Notes under the pieces: model-generated | Database searches by the model: none | Told to the model about the DNA's origin: nothing | The model's input: only the letters and a program-made list of their open reading frames with translations | Shown here: positions 31,449 through 43,378 of the stretch, in pieces | Layout of the letters: each line of letters starts with the position of its first letter | How positions within the stretch are numbered: the first letter of the stretch is position 1 | Translations under genes and position numbers: made by a program | From: Paraconiothyrium sp. Pb-2020 | Taxonomy: Eukaryota > Ascomycota > Dothideomycetes > Pleosporales > Didymosphaeriaceae | Length of the DNA: 64,000 nt | Direction: 5' to 3' | Assembly (NCBI GenBank): GCA_022419385.1 | Contig: JAJUBI010000006.1 | Coordinates: 4,216,001 to 4,280,000 of the forward strand

Positions 31449-34029
31449 TGGGCTTGATGTGTCTTCCGCATCTACCTCGGATGCCCAGCATGATGTACCA
31501 GTGCAGCATGTCTGTGCATGAACGTTCTGAGCATGTGAGCACGATAGAAATATCATCTATGACCATGAACATGTTACGATATACGATTCATAGACTCTGC
31601 GACGTGTGCATAGATACACCTCAAACACAGACTGACTACACATGCGCGTCACCTATCCAAAAGTAACAGAGAACGACATCACATGACAATGACTGCGCTC
31701 ACATATTGCTCCCTTATATCTCCAGGTGCGCAAGCAGGTTCTAAATCGACCGACCATTGTCCAGACTACGCAGCTTACCAAAAGCCCTGCGTCTTAAAAT
31801 AGGGTTTTGCGTGGCGTTTGTATATTGCAGCGGATCTGGGGTACCGATCGCAGATTGCAGCGGAATGACGCTGCAGCAGGGGTCGGATAGAGTGGTGTGG
31901 AAGGCGTATCGCTGTTGCGTGGAGAATTTAGGCAGGGACGTAATGCAGGGTTTCCAGCGGGCGGGCTAGTCGGTGGTGCACTCGGAGCTTGAGCTTGCTA
32001 TGGAGGGACTTGAGATTGTTTCCGGCGGGAGACGTATTCTATGGCGGAGCTGCTCCGACCTTGGCCATGCTGGATGCCAGTAACGTAGGGCTTTACGTAT
32101 TTGTACGACAGAGGGCGAGCCGTATCTGGCGTAGGAATGCTTTATCATGGGAGATTACGGTTCTCATTGCGAGCGGGGTAGGCTTGTGGTGGGTTGTAAA
32201 TAACTCATGGTATAGATGAGTGAAGGACTCCATCCAGCGATCTCTCCGATCGAGTTGGGGAATGACCATATCTCTGGGAAAGCCTAAGTGGTGGAATCTT
32301 CGAAGGAGCTTTAAATGTTTCGAGCACATTACGATGCTGCATATTGTATTTATCCAGGACGATCGTCCGTTATTGCCGACAAGCGAACGGTTTCCGTATT
32401 TGTCGTAAACAGCAGACGAGGTTGCACCGACGATGGACGGCTCGATGAGGAACTCATATATCCACCGGTTTCGCGTGGGATCTATTTCTGGTGGCGACCG
32501 TTGGCAGGCCAGAACGAGACAACGTGCGTCTTGTACGCTGTTTTGCCGGATGCCTGGTCGTCCGGTCCGAGCGAAGCTTCAACGTCGGATTTGGTGCTGC
32601 ATCACCGTCACCTCCCGGGTATTCGAGTGTTTGAGAGTATTGTATTGGGAGGCGGCCGGGTATACAGGTAGACATGTCAGATACTTCTTCCGCCAGCTGA
32701 GAACCATCAGAAACCTGTTGCTTTAGCAGGCGAGATCTTGACTCGCTTGGTTACCCAAACATATCGGCATTCGACATTGCGAAGTGGATGTGCTGTGCTG
32801 TGGAGGTGAGTTCCGACCAATTGCCATCTGCCGGGCAGACTGAAAGCGGACTTGGGCTTCTATAACGGGACCAAATCTATTCAGACAGTACAATGTTACA
32901 TCCTTCGAGGTCTAGTTCCCTGTGCATTTGTCGAATAAAGCTCCTCGAGGCTCGTCCTTGCCCCAAATATCAAGGGCCATTCCAAAAAGGAAAGATCGAT
33001 GCAAACTAGGAAGGATCAACCGAGTCGAACCACAACAACATGATGCATTCCAAAGGATCTGGCCTAGGTGATAAGGGCGGCGAGAGAATCGAATCGTGCA
33101 AGAGGCCTCTCTTCTATGCATATTTCGAGCAAACATGCAGAACTTATGTACTTCCGCGGGAGTGTCGTAGCGTATGCATAATGAGGCTGTTAATAGCCCT
33201 GAAAGTCGAGACTGCCCACGTTTAACAGTGGACCCTAGCCGATGCAGATCCGCTGGAGCTGGCCTGTAATCAAGCTTCATCGAAAGGCCAGCGTGCAGCC
33301 GGCATGGATGCGAACGATCCAGGGTCGCTGTTTGCTGTGGGTATGCATGTTCAGGAACACGGAGCAGACGCACGCAACGGCCAGCCAACGCTACGGTAGG
33401 CGAAGAGACCATTTACGGGCAGCAGTTGATACCTTCCCAATTTCTGATGGACCGAATAGCATGGCACGGAGCGACAGGACTATTGGAAATTGGTAGATTG
33501 GCTGTGCTCGTGCTGGTACCAGATGCGTGAACGTGCAGCACTCTAGCAGCATGCCGAGGATGGGGAGGCCTCGCAAGCTCGCGACACGGTGAGGCCTTCA
33601 GTCAATTACGATTGACGGATATGCAGCCCACGAGGTCGGCTGCGGCCGGAACGTGGACGGATTCCATCATAGTGTTAGAGCAGGGGGTCGCGGGAGAGGG
33701 CCGGGAGCTGCTCGATTGACGCAGCCGCTGATGCAGTCGACGCCTGATACATGGTCGTGTTGGGCCGTTGGCACACGTACTGGTAAGACGGCTTAGTGAG
33801 AGGCTATAGCCTCCTTCGCAGATGGAGACTGATGTCGACGGCGGCGAGGCCGAGTAGCCGTAGCCTGCGGTTGCTGCGGGCGCGGAGGCATTTGATGGGC
33901 ATGTGCCGCCCACGGAACAACGGACGCCAGGCACAGAGCACTATCGCCTTAGCACGCAGGGTTACCGGTAGAGCTTTTATTTTGCGAGCACTCAGCGGCT
34001 CCCTCGGCCTGGTGGGACCCTCTGCCGAC
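31449..34029. other. Gene-poor stretch, no supported gene
   Basis: Many short overlapping frames on both strands (for example 32315-32671 plus, 32912-33412 minus, 33602-33934 minus). None has a domain, signal peptide or splice pattern that yields one. No transposon ends, terminal repeats or RIP-like AT skew seen by eye. It contains the Iml2 terminator region; the rest is unexplained. Confidence 0.4.
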
Positions 34030-35029
34030 TACGGCGGCGGCCATTGCTCGGGTGTCTAGAGGCACTTCAGAAATTTCTCGCTCCCCTCTCTCATCGTGTG
34101 CACTTGTTATTCTCCGCCCACACAGTACGTCCAAAATACACGGCGACCCTCGACGACGCCTGTCCCTGCGCCCGCTCGAGTCGTTCCCTTCGTCGTCGTC
34201 TTCGACCGTTGCCTGTCTGCCCGCCCGTTGGACCAGCCCAATTGCTGCGTCCTCACCTCGTGCCTGCGCCTGTACCCGCACGGCGGCACGTTTTATATTC
34301 CTTAGTAGCAGCCAGCCCTGCGCTCTGCAGCGACACGCCCTCGCCTGCTGCCTGCCCACCGTCAGCTCGAGCTCCACAGCCCTGCCAGCGCCCCTCCAGG
34401 TCAGTTCCGCCCGCATCATCGCCGCCGACGCTGGCGCACGCTTGCTGCCTCGCCCACCACACCTCGTCGTACCCCCGCGCTGCCCAACCGTCACCGCAGA
34501 CCTTGCTTTGCAAACAGCTGCACCACCAGTTCGTCGCCAACTCACGGCTGTTCTTGCCATACTGCTGCTGGCTTCCGAACGTGGAGCACATCGCCCGCGC
34601 CCTTCGCCATTTGACCACTTGTTGAGCACCCTCGTGGAGCCACGCTAGTTGCAAGCACATTTATTCTACTCTGTACTTGACTTGCTGACTGTTGCATAGC
34701 TTCGTGCAGCTGCATCTCGCATAGTCCGAATACCCTGCCACTTCCAGACGTCTCGTACGTAGAACCTGCGACCGGGAAACCTCGCCGTAACACGACACGT
34801 CGATTGCGCAGCATCGCCATTACTTCGTCCACCTGTTGACCACCGAGCAGAAGGCCTTGGTGGAATATCGAGTGAGCACGTACGGAGAGGTCGAGCATTG
34901 AACCTCTCCGGACAAAAAACCCCCCGTACCTGTACTGGGCGTTCCTTGCAGTGCTCCCGCTAGGGACTACGAGCGCGAACACATTTTCGAGCGATCCTCA
35001 GGACGACCATAGTCCTAACTAAGAACGCC
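34030..35029 (+). promoter_or_regulatory. Pyrimidine-rich upstream region / probable long 5' leader of the LARP gene
   Basis: About 1 kb immediately before the LARP start is C- and T-rich on the plus strand (cctgcgcccgctcgagtcg, cctcgcccaccacacctcg). It has open frames of about 190-225 codons in several overlapping frames, which is what biased composition produces. A long CT-rich leader is common for fungal regulatory genes. Upstream ORFs could be present; none is individually supported. Confidence 0.35.
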
Positions 35030-38000
35030 ATGGCAACTACAACAAATTCTCGCACAGGCAGCGATGCTGCCTCTGTGCCCTTCTCTTATGCACAAGCCGC
35101 AAAAGGTCGGGTGGCCGCACCAGGCTCATCTGCTAGCAAGGCGTCATCATCAGGTGCTGTAACACCTGCCAAAGACTCACAGTCAGTGAGCACATCTACT
35201 GCAGCTGTGATGAGCTGGGCAGAAGATGCCGAGGGCCACGATGCCCACTCCTCCGAAAAAATCCCAGGCGCGAGCGAGTCGCGTACACAGACCACGAAGT
35301 CTGCAGCAACGCCCAGTGATTTGACGGCGGCCGCACTATCGTCTCCTGAGATTGGAGCATCGACCGCCTCCACTGTCACTAAAGACGACGATGTCTCGTC
35401 GATACCGAACACGTCTTCGGATTCAACGTGGGAGAACAAGTCGCAGGCGTCTACCTCAGTCGATAAGTCGACTGAGCCAAGCGAAAAATCATCTCAGAAA
35501 GGCAAAGGCAAAAAGCGAGAGCAGGCACCCGCGAAGCCCCTTCAGGAAGCCCCTCTACCGGCTGTCAACATCTGGCAGCAACGAGCTGAATTGCGAAAGC
35601 CGGTCAAGCCAACTGCGGCGGGACCACTTTCTAACGGCGTTGCAAACGGGAACCCCGCATTGAAGCAGTCTAAAGACGTTGAAAACGTTGATGCGAGAGG
35701 CAGGGTCCCAGAGGAGAAGGCCAATCCTCTTCGACAGGAGTCAAGATCGGAGACGGATTCGGACAAGTCTAGGAAGAACACAAGGGCTCGACCCCAAGAG
35801 CGAGATGTGAGAGACACTCCCAATGCGGTTTCGTTACCACTCGATCGTGATCAGGAGTCCTGGCCGACTATGGATGCCGCGATCGACGAGGACCGCAAAA
35901 AGGCGCAGGAGAAGACCGAGAAATCGGACAAAGAGCGCAAGGAGAGCACCGGAGCCAAGACTAGTAACAAGGGACAGTGGGTGAAAGTCCCGTTCGTTCC
36001 AAGTGTTAACTTCAATACGCCCCTGCCCAGCAGCGGAGCTCGTAGGGGCGGACGAAGTGCGGCGCGGGGTGGAGCACAGAATGGCGGTCGTGCTGGTTTC
36101 AGCACAAGCGGGCCTGAAAAGGACGCTTCCACGCCAACCGCCACAGCCAACGGTGAGCAGCCAAGGCGTGGCCGACCTGATGTGCCGGTCCGCGAGACTT
36201 CTCCCAAGGCCAAGCGCACTGCCAGCGCCAGCTCATTTGCTACCAAGGACAAGTCTGTTCAGCTCAACGGGGAGAAGCCGAAATCTACGCAAACCGATAG
36301 TGAAACTCAAATCAAAGAGAATGGTGTGTTGAATGAGTCACAGAACATCTCTGGGCCCAACCAGCACAACACTTTCCCTCGGCAGTACCCCTCTAATCGA
36401 CCCAACAAGGGCAGGAGAACGGAGTGGCCGGGCCCGGACAGGAGAAAGGAGGCCGATCCAGCCGCTGCCACCAAGGAGAATGGTGTACTGCACGACCGTA
36501 ACTCTGCGTCGACCCAGACAGACGGCCCAGAGGATGCAGAGCGTCGAACTTTTGCCGAAGGTCCGCCGCCTCACCAGTCGAAGCGGGGTTCCAGTGACCG
36601 ATACGGTCCTTACAACGGCGGCCGAGAACGCCGTGGTGGCCGTGGGGTTGGTCGTGGAGGCAATTTCTCGAATGGTCATCAGTTCGCAAATGGTCACATC
36701 TCTTCGATGAAGCCATCTTCCACATATCCCGGACCCATGTCTCCTACCGCTTTCAACCCGGAGCAAAACCCTTACTTCCCGCAGCCGAGGTACAACAAGG
36801 GCCCGCGCTCGCAATCCGTTACGAATGAGGGTGCGTATCGTATGCCCCCTGGCCAATTTGGTCCCCCTCAACAGATGCCTCCTATCAATGCATACATGCC
36901 CGGAAACGGGTACGACTACCCCATGATGCAACCCATGAGCGCTGTTCCATTCGGTCAATTTGGGATGGACCACTTTGCGCTGTTTTCAATGGTCACTACC
37001 CAGCTGTAAGCCTGTTCCAAACCATATGTGCTCACCTACTAATTTAGTCAGCGAGTATTACTTCTCATTGGATAACCTCTGCAAGGACATGTTCCTACGA
37101 AAGCACATGGACTCAAAAGGCTTCGTTTTCCTGAGCTTCATCTCCGATTTTAACCGGATAAAGAATCTTACTACTGATCTGGAGCTGATCAAGCTCGTCT
37201 GCTATCAATCGCGTGTTATTGAATTCCGCGTAGGACATGACGGAAAGGACAGGCAACGTGCGCGTGATAACTGGCAGCAGTGGGTCTTGCCGGTTGACGA
37301 GCGAGACCTTTCGGCGCAGAATGAGGGCCCGGAGGAGCTTTACAATCCACCAATCCCTCATCCGAATGGGTTCGACCCCAACGGTAACCCGAGGTATCCT
37401 GACATGCACACAACGTCACCATCGGCCCCAGGTCCCTACGGTGCGGATGGACCCATGCCCACGGCGAATGGTTTCCATCCTGGGGCATCTCAACATGTGT
37501 CTGCAACGTTGAACGAGAGCGTACCCAACGGCGTGAACACTGAACAAGTCAACGGCAATGCCATTCCGAATGGTCACCCAATCGACGATTCGACAAGGCT
37601 GTGAGTGGCGAACCCGATTCATTTTCTGATGAGCAGGTCGAGTCTTTGACAGTCATTGTCCGAAAGCAAGACCATTTCCAGAAGCCAGTTTTGCCTCCTT
37701 CAACCAGCTGTTCATTATCTAATACATCACACAGTAGGAACGACGTCGGACGAGTCTGAGGAGCGAGTCGGTCGCCGCGCCATTCCCGAGCTGAATGGCG
37801 CTGGTTCCTTCTCGGAGTAAGCACTTGCTAAAGAATGTGGAACCGCGAGGGATGCCTGCTGATGTATGACAGGGTTGATAGCGAAGCTCAAAATCGGTTT
37901 CGGAGAACTCCGAGCCCTTTTGCATCAACCTCATCGATGACTTGTTCTCAGTACTGGGTGAAAGACAACGATGCACCTGTCGATGTTGCTCCTCCGGGTT

Positions 38001-38431
38001 GTTTCCACGAATCGTATGCTGTCCTTCGATCGAAAGCGCTCCACCAGCGCCAACTATCCGCTCCCGGTGGCTGCTCGTATGATATGAGCGTGCTATACCA
38101 GTTTTGGTCTCATTTCCTCGTCCGTAATTTCAACACTCGAATGTACGACGAGTTTCGCCTTTTTGCTTTGGAAGATTCGCGCAACGAGTTGTCGGAAGTT
38201 GGCGTTTCCAATCTGATCAAGTTCTACGGAGCGTCTTTACTGTCATGTCAGAACGTCGTTCGCGACGTTGTTGCGCACGACTTCGTTGACTTGATACGGT
38301 CGGAAAATCAAATCAGTCGTCCAGCTTTCCAACAGCTACAGATGGCTCTACATAATGACAATATGAACGCTCGGAACCGGATACGCATTAATGAAATTCT
38401 GGATGACGAGCTAAAAGCCTCATTGCGATGA
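35030..38431 (+). CDS. La-related RNA-binding protein (LARP1-like, Sro9/Slf1 group) with two apparent frame breaks
   Basis: Cytoplasmic RNA-binding protein; relatives bind mRNA and polysomes. Exon 1 (35030-37005) encodes 658 disordered residues: SYAQAAKG start, NIWQQRAELRKP, KGQWVKVPFVPSVNFNTPLP, RGG-type tracts (RRGGRSAARGG, RGGRGVGRGG). Splicing to 37052 rebuilds the La motif VTTQLEYYFSLDNLCKDMFL through HMDSKGFVFLSFISDFNRIK and NWQQWVLP. The C-terminal exon 37873-38431 has HESYAVLRSKALHQRQ, SYDMSVLYQFWSHFLVRNFN and VGVSNLIKFYGASLLS, and is joined by a clear intron 37817-37872. Between them, coding continues in frame to STRL (about 37600), switches to another frame for SFSDEQVESLTVIVRKQD, then returns at about 37740 to TSDESEERVGRRAIPELNG. 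No credible introns explain both switches, so the gene carries indels or sequence errors. Confidence 0.85.
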
Positions 38432-39528
38432 TCGTCTTCTCCGAATGTACAACACGAGGACAGGAATTGAGTACTCTGCGTTACCCCAGAGAAGGGGACA
38501 CAAAGGCCGGTGGTGCTGAAACTCTTGTTTTCTGGTTGTATAAATTTTGGTTTTTTGCTTCGATGTGGGTATCCACAGTCTTCGATCAATTTTGATCCCA
38601 CTCCATGGCGCCCTTACAACCGGACCATGTTGCTTCTAATTCTCCTTGCACCGAGCAAATGGGCGTTTATTCGCTTACTCTACGATAAAAGTTTCCGATT
38701 CGGCGTTAGTATACGAGCATGGGTTTGCGATATCCTACCTTCACTTCGGCCTGAGAGGACCAGCACATGGAGGTTCCATGTTTATCCGGGCTGTGTCTTC
38801 GGTCGAGATGTCTGAACCTGAGATACCTAAACCTTTTCTTTGGAAATCCCCCACCCTCGGCAATTGAATGTTGTCATTTCTTCAATGTAGCGGGGACACA
38901 TGGGGAACGGCATTGTGGCAGGCGTCCTTCTCCATTCTCCTTTTACACATCACAAACAAGCATAGCGCCATTTCTGTGGTTTATTTCTACGATGTTCTGA
39001 GGAAGTCTCCCCTTCTGCTTTGTAGGTGCGAGGGAACAAAAGACCCCGACCGGTGGTATAAAACACCAGGTAAATAAAAGCTGTTCGCTCAGTGCATTTT
39101 CTCAGGTCGGTTCATGGTATTGATTGTAGCATAAGAAAATCAAAAAGAGTGTTAGTTGCAAAGCACGCTGATCGATAAATGACGGGAGTGTGACAGCGGA
39201 TGCACTAGGGGTCAAGGCATCTGAACGCGAACTGGGAAGTTATACTTGTGGAGTATGACGGAGCAGGACGAATGTACTACATTTCCCTAGACGTCGAGCG
39301 ATAAGTACGACCAGGAGTTCCATTTGTAGATGGGACTTGATGTACTGAAGTCAAAATGCTGTGCAGGGACAGTCACGTGGCGGAATTTCTAGCGCTCCGA
39401 CACGCCGATCATGCTGCGCCACGCGGGTTTAGCCGGGGGTACATGCGGGTGGCGATAATGGCTATCGTCCCCTCACGACTCTACATCACTCATACATTCC
39501 TTCTTCATACTGGTCACGGACAACCAAT
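38432..39528. other. Intergenic, no gene seen
   Basis: 3' region of the LARP gene and promoter of the next plus-strand gene. Open frames up to 139 codons (39356-39775) overlap the next gene's first exon in another frame and are shadows. Nothing else recognised. Confidence 0.45.
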
Positions 39529-40923
39529 ATGGCGCCTGCGTTGGCGCGAATACATCAACTGGTGGCCAAGAACGCGAAAGTGTTCAAGTGAGTACAGCTT
39601 ATCTAGACGTGTATTTCCAACAACGTCTCTGACATCACCAGGGCCGCCTGGAAGCATACAGCGAAACTCGTCCAAGACCAACTTCCGGCATCTGTCCGAC
39701 CTTCACAGGCTGAACTTCAGCCTATCCTCGCGAGAGTTGCTCCAAAGCACCCAATCCATCGCGTTGCTCTCTTAAAGCAAAGCAAGGGTCGCTGGTATTC
39801 GACTCACAGCACCATCTCAGCAACCGTCCGCCGCTTTACCTCCGCCGCGCGACCTACTGGACCAAAATTCGATCGAGCATCGTTCCCTAAATCACGGATC
39901 GGCGATGCAGTCACTAGACAGTCTGGCCGGGCACCCTTCGCATCGACCTTGAGGCCTAACCTCACCGGTGGAACACTCGGCCGTACAGCCGGCGGCTACG
40001 GTTGGGGTTCGGGACGCGCTGGAGGTGCTCGATACTTCTCACATGGCCCTGCAGCACCAGCCCAGGTCATTACCAATGTGTCACAAGCTGTTCGAGCTTT
40101 CATGCTTGGAGGTCAGAAGGCGCAATTCGATGGCCCTGATCCACGTACGGGAGAGAAGCGCTTCAAGTCTGTCTCAGCGCTCCAGGACAAGGTGAACCGT
40201 ACCCTCAACAAGGCCCCGAAGGCTACCCCAGGTTCCTGTGTCAGCTTCAACATCAATCCCACTGTCACCGCCCTCAGTCCCCTCACCGCCGTCAAGGGCT
40301 TTTCCTCTTCTTTCGCACAAGAGAAGGACTCGCTCAACAAGGACGGTTTCCTGGATATCCTCTCTGTCGACTTTTCTCGCGCAGTCAAGGAACTCGCAGG
40401 CACACTTAAAGACCTCCAGCGCCTGTCAAGCTTGGGTGATCTTCCTATAACGTACGAGCAATCCACGCTTAAGGTTCACTTCCCTGGCTGTGACGCGGGT
40501 ACTGTGGAGAAAATCTGCGACGAGTTCGGCGTCCAGCGTGGAGTGGTATCACAAGATGACGACTTCGACTCCTTTGTCGGGACCGATATTGCCCTCCTCT
40601 TCCCGTTCGCCTCGAGTCGCACACCTTCTGAGTGCTCCTTCTACGAGAAAGATGTAGCCGAACGCCAATATCCGATCGATTGGCGGCCAATGATGGTCTC
40701 GTCCGTATTGAGCTCTGATTCCGACCTTTACTCCACAAATTCTGAAGACGGTCTGGACTTTGAAGATGTGCTTCAGGAGAATCCTTGGGTGGTTTCAGAC
40801 GAAGAGGGCTATGAGAGCCTTCACACCAGCGATGTTGATGAATTTGATCAACACTCGCCGCTTGAGTATCAAGGCATTCAGGGCATATACAGGTTCATGG
40901 AGCAATGTGAGTCGAACTCGTGA
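39529..40923 (+). CDS. Fungal-specific conserved protein, probable mitochondrial precursor, acidic C-terminus
   Basis: Function unknown. Exons 39529-39587 and 39642-40923 (54-nt intron) give 446 residues. The first 90 residues are rich in Ala, Arg, Lys and Ser with no acid run (MAPALARIHQLVAKNAKVFK, later KGRWYSTHSTIS), typical of a mitochondrial presequence with an RWYS-like cleavage region. The middle has a conserved block: YFSHGPAAPAQVITNVSQAV, FMLGGQKAQFDG, GEKRFKSVSALQDKV, GSCVSFNINPTVTALSPLTA, LSVDFSRAVKELAGTLKDLQ RLSSLGDLPIT. The rest is acidic (GLDFEDVLQENPW, SDEEGYESLHTSDVDEFDQH). Proteins of this type are, as I recall, sometimes auto-named casein kinase II beta 2 subunit, but no CK2-beta zinc finger (paired CxxC) is present, so that name is not supported. 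A possible organellar role is inference from the N-terminus. Confidence 0.8.
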
Positions 40924-41396
40924 GAGAAAGTTGAGGGTGTAGTTCCATGAGAGGGACGATATCAGTGATACCAATTGGCTTCAAATTGGCCGGACTTGCG
41001 TTTATGTTGCTATGTTATGATACTGGGCCCTTCTTTAGTCCCTTTTCCATTGTAGTGGCTTCCTCAGGCCCAATGAAACTATATATCGAAATTTCGCTGC
41101 GACTACAGCACTGATCAACCCACTTACACAACAAATGCTGAACGGTCGTGCTACGGCGCCTATCTAATGCCCTAGGCCATGTACTACGCGTTCGACTATC
41201 TTCGTGATTGTTCAGTTTCCCATCACACTGTACCCCACTATCGATAACGCAATAGCATCCCCACTACACTCCGAATCGTGTCCGAACACCCCGCCTGTAT
41301 GATTGATCTCGTTACAAGTCTATACTACACCATTCTGCGAGGGTAGCCAAGGACAAGAAATCGACAACCAGCAGCGCGACGCTCACAACCGCAAAG
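40924..41396. other. Intergenic
   Basis: 473 nt between two plus-strand genes; holds the terminator of the first and promoter of the FAH-hydrolase fusion. Nothing recognisable seen. Confidence 0.5.
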
Positions 41397-43378
41397 ATGG
41401 CTCCCACTGCCTCAGAAGTCACGGAGCATCAAACTTCCACCCCTGCAGAGGATCCCTTCACCAATTATGTCTTGTACCAGGACCCTGCGACGGATGTAGC
41501 TCGCATTGGTCATTACGATCTTAGTAAAGATACAATACAGCCCTTGAGCTTCTTGTCCGGCACACCCATCTCCAACCTCTTCCAAATTATCGAAGCTCAA
41601 ACATTACACACCGATAAATCAGGCCGTGTCGTCAAGTCAGGCGAAACGCGTCCTGCCTCTTCGTTGAAGATCTTGCCTCCCTTGACTGGTCGCGATGTCC
41701 TCTGTGTAGGAAAGAACTACGCCGAACACGCGGTAGAGTTCAACTCCAGTGGTTTTGACAGCAGCGACAAGGCGGACCAGCCGTCGCATCCAGTCATATT
41801 CACTAAGCGATACACATCCATCATCGCCCATGGAGAAGAGATTCTGCTGCACCCTGAGTTCACGCAGACGGCAGACTATGAGGGTGAGATTGGAGTTATT
41901 ATTGGGAAAGCAGGGTTCCGCATCGAGGAGAAGGACGCCTTGGATCATGTTTGGGGATATACGATTATTAATGATGTGACGGCTAGAGAGCGTCAACGAG
42001 ACCACAAGCAGTTCTATATAGGGAAGAGTCCGGATACTTTCTGTCCGATGGTATGTTGGCTGCATGTCATCATCTCTCACTACGTAGGACATTGACGTTT
42101 TCTTATAGGGGCCGATCGCTGTGCCGGCTTCGAGATTGGAAAAAGAATTACGGGTCCAGACGCATGTCAATGGCGAACTGCGTCAGGATGCTACTACGAA
42201 GGACTTGATCTTTTCGATCCCTTTCCTGATCAAGACTATGTCGGAGGGGCAGACGTTGATGCCGGGAGATGTGCTCGCCACCGGGACGGTAAGTGTCGTC
42301 CCACCTCTGAGAAATCGAACATTGCTCACCCTTCGTCTAGCCCGCTGGTGTCGGGTTTGGACAGAAGCCGCCTGTCTATCTCCAGCCTGGAGATGAAATC
42401 AACGTGTCCGTCACCGGTCTGGGAACTCTAACAAATCGAGTGGCTTCTCTGTCCGCACCCAACCGTACGCTGGAACGGTACCAGACCGCTATGTCGTCCT
42501 TCTCCACTGTGAATTCTGCGAGATTACCAAATGAAGGCTTGACTATAATAAATAGTAAACCGATGTACTACAGGGTAGTCGGTAAAGAGAATGGCCCTTC
42601 CATCGTATTTGTCCATGGCCTCGGCGCCACGAGCGAGTACTTCACGCCTTTGATCAGCGCCATGAATCTTGCAAAGAAGTGCAGAATACACCTGTACGAC
42701 TTCGAAGGCCACGGCCTATCGCCTACCCATCCACTCAGCAGACTCAGCATCATATCTTTAGCTTCCGACCTTCACGCCATCTTCGAACACGCAAAGATCC
42801 CCGCCAACGCAACCCTCGTCGCCGACTCTATGGGTTGCCTTATAGCATTACAATTCGCTCTTTCACACCCAGGCAAGATCTCGAAGCTCATCTTATTATC
42901 TCCGCCGCCCTCTCCGTTGCCAGAAGCACTCGGGAGGCGGCTGCACGAGAGAGCGGAAACAGCAAGAACACACGGGATCCCTGCGGTCGTCGACTCTGCT
43001 GCTAGTTCCACAGAGCCAGACTCGCTTACGATGCTGAACCCGCTCGCACTGGCTGCCAGACGTATATCACTGCTGGGTCAAGATGCTGAAGGGTATGCAA
43101 AAGCTTGTGTGGCTTTTGGCGAGGCGACGAAGAAGTTGGGAGGTGACGGCGAGGGTACTTCTAACGTTAGTGCTACGGGTAAGGATACGAAGACTGAAGT
43201 TTTGACTGTTGGGGAGAGTCGACAAGATGGGACTGGTTTCGGCTTGGAGAGCGTTTACGGAGACGTATTGGGTGAGGGAGCATGGACGAGGAATCTGGAT
43301 GCGGGAGGGCATTGGCCGGCATTTCAGGATCTCGAGGGGTTGGTGAAGGTGTTGGATGGGTACTTGCATGAAGAGTGA
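41397..43378 (+). CDS. Fumarylacetoacetase-family domain fused to an alpha/beta hydrolase
   Basis: Exons 41397-42050, 42109-42288, 42341-43378 (introns 58 and 52 nt) give 623 residues in one open frame. Residues about 95-335 are an FAH-family domain as in 2-hydroxyhepta-2,4-diene-1,7-dioate isomerase/decarboxylases: DVLCVGKNYAEHAVEF, the metal-binding Glu pair in DYEGEIGVIIGK (about 162-164), Asp in INDVTARERQ (about 192), and DVLATGTPAGVGFGQKP. After LQPGDEINVSVTGLGTLTNR, the normal end of that domain, the frame runs without break into an alpha/beta hydrolase (about 345-623): YYRVVGKENGPSIVFVHGLG, nucleophile Ser about 441 in VADSMGCLIAL, a likely acid in TVGESRQD, His about 602 in DAGGHWPAF. 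Such enzymes act next to each other in ring-cleavage pathways. The first Gly of the GxSxG elbow is Ala, tolerated in C-C hydrolases. Confidence 0.9.

Noticed and set aside
33602..33934. Cys-containing 110-codon minus frame that could be a small secreted protein
   Set aside because: No signal peptide at its start and no spliced extension that supplies one.
33949..34648. Overlapping 190-226-codon frames on both strands (34044-34625, 34052-34648 plus; 33949-34629 minus)
   Set aside because: Several frames open at once in strongly C/T-biased DNA; compositions are Ala/Ser/Pro/Arg only, with no domain.
39529..40923. Casein kinase II beta subunit identity
   Set aside because: No paired CxxC zinc-finger motifs and a mitochondrial-type N-terminus; the name rests only on remembered automatic labels.
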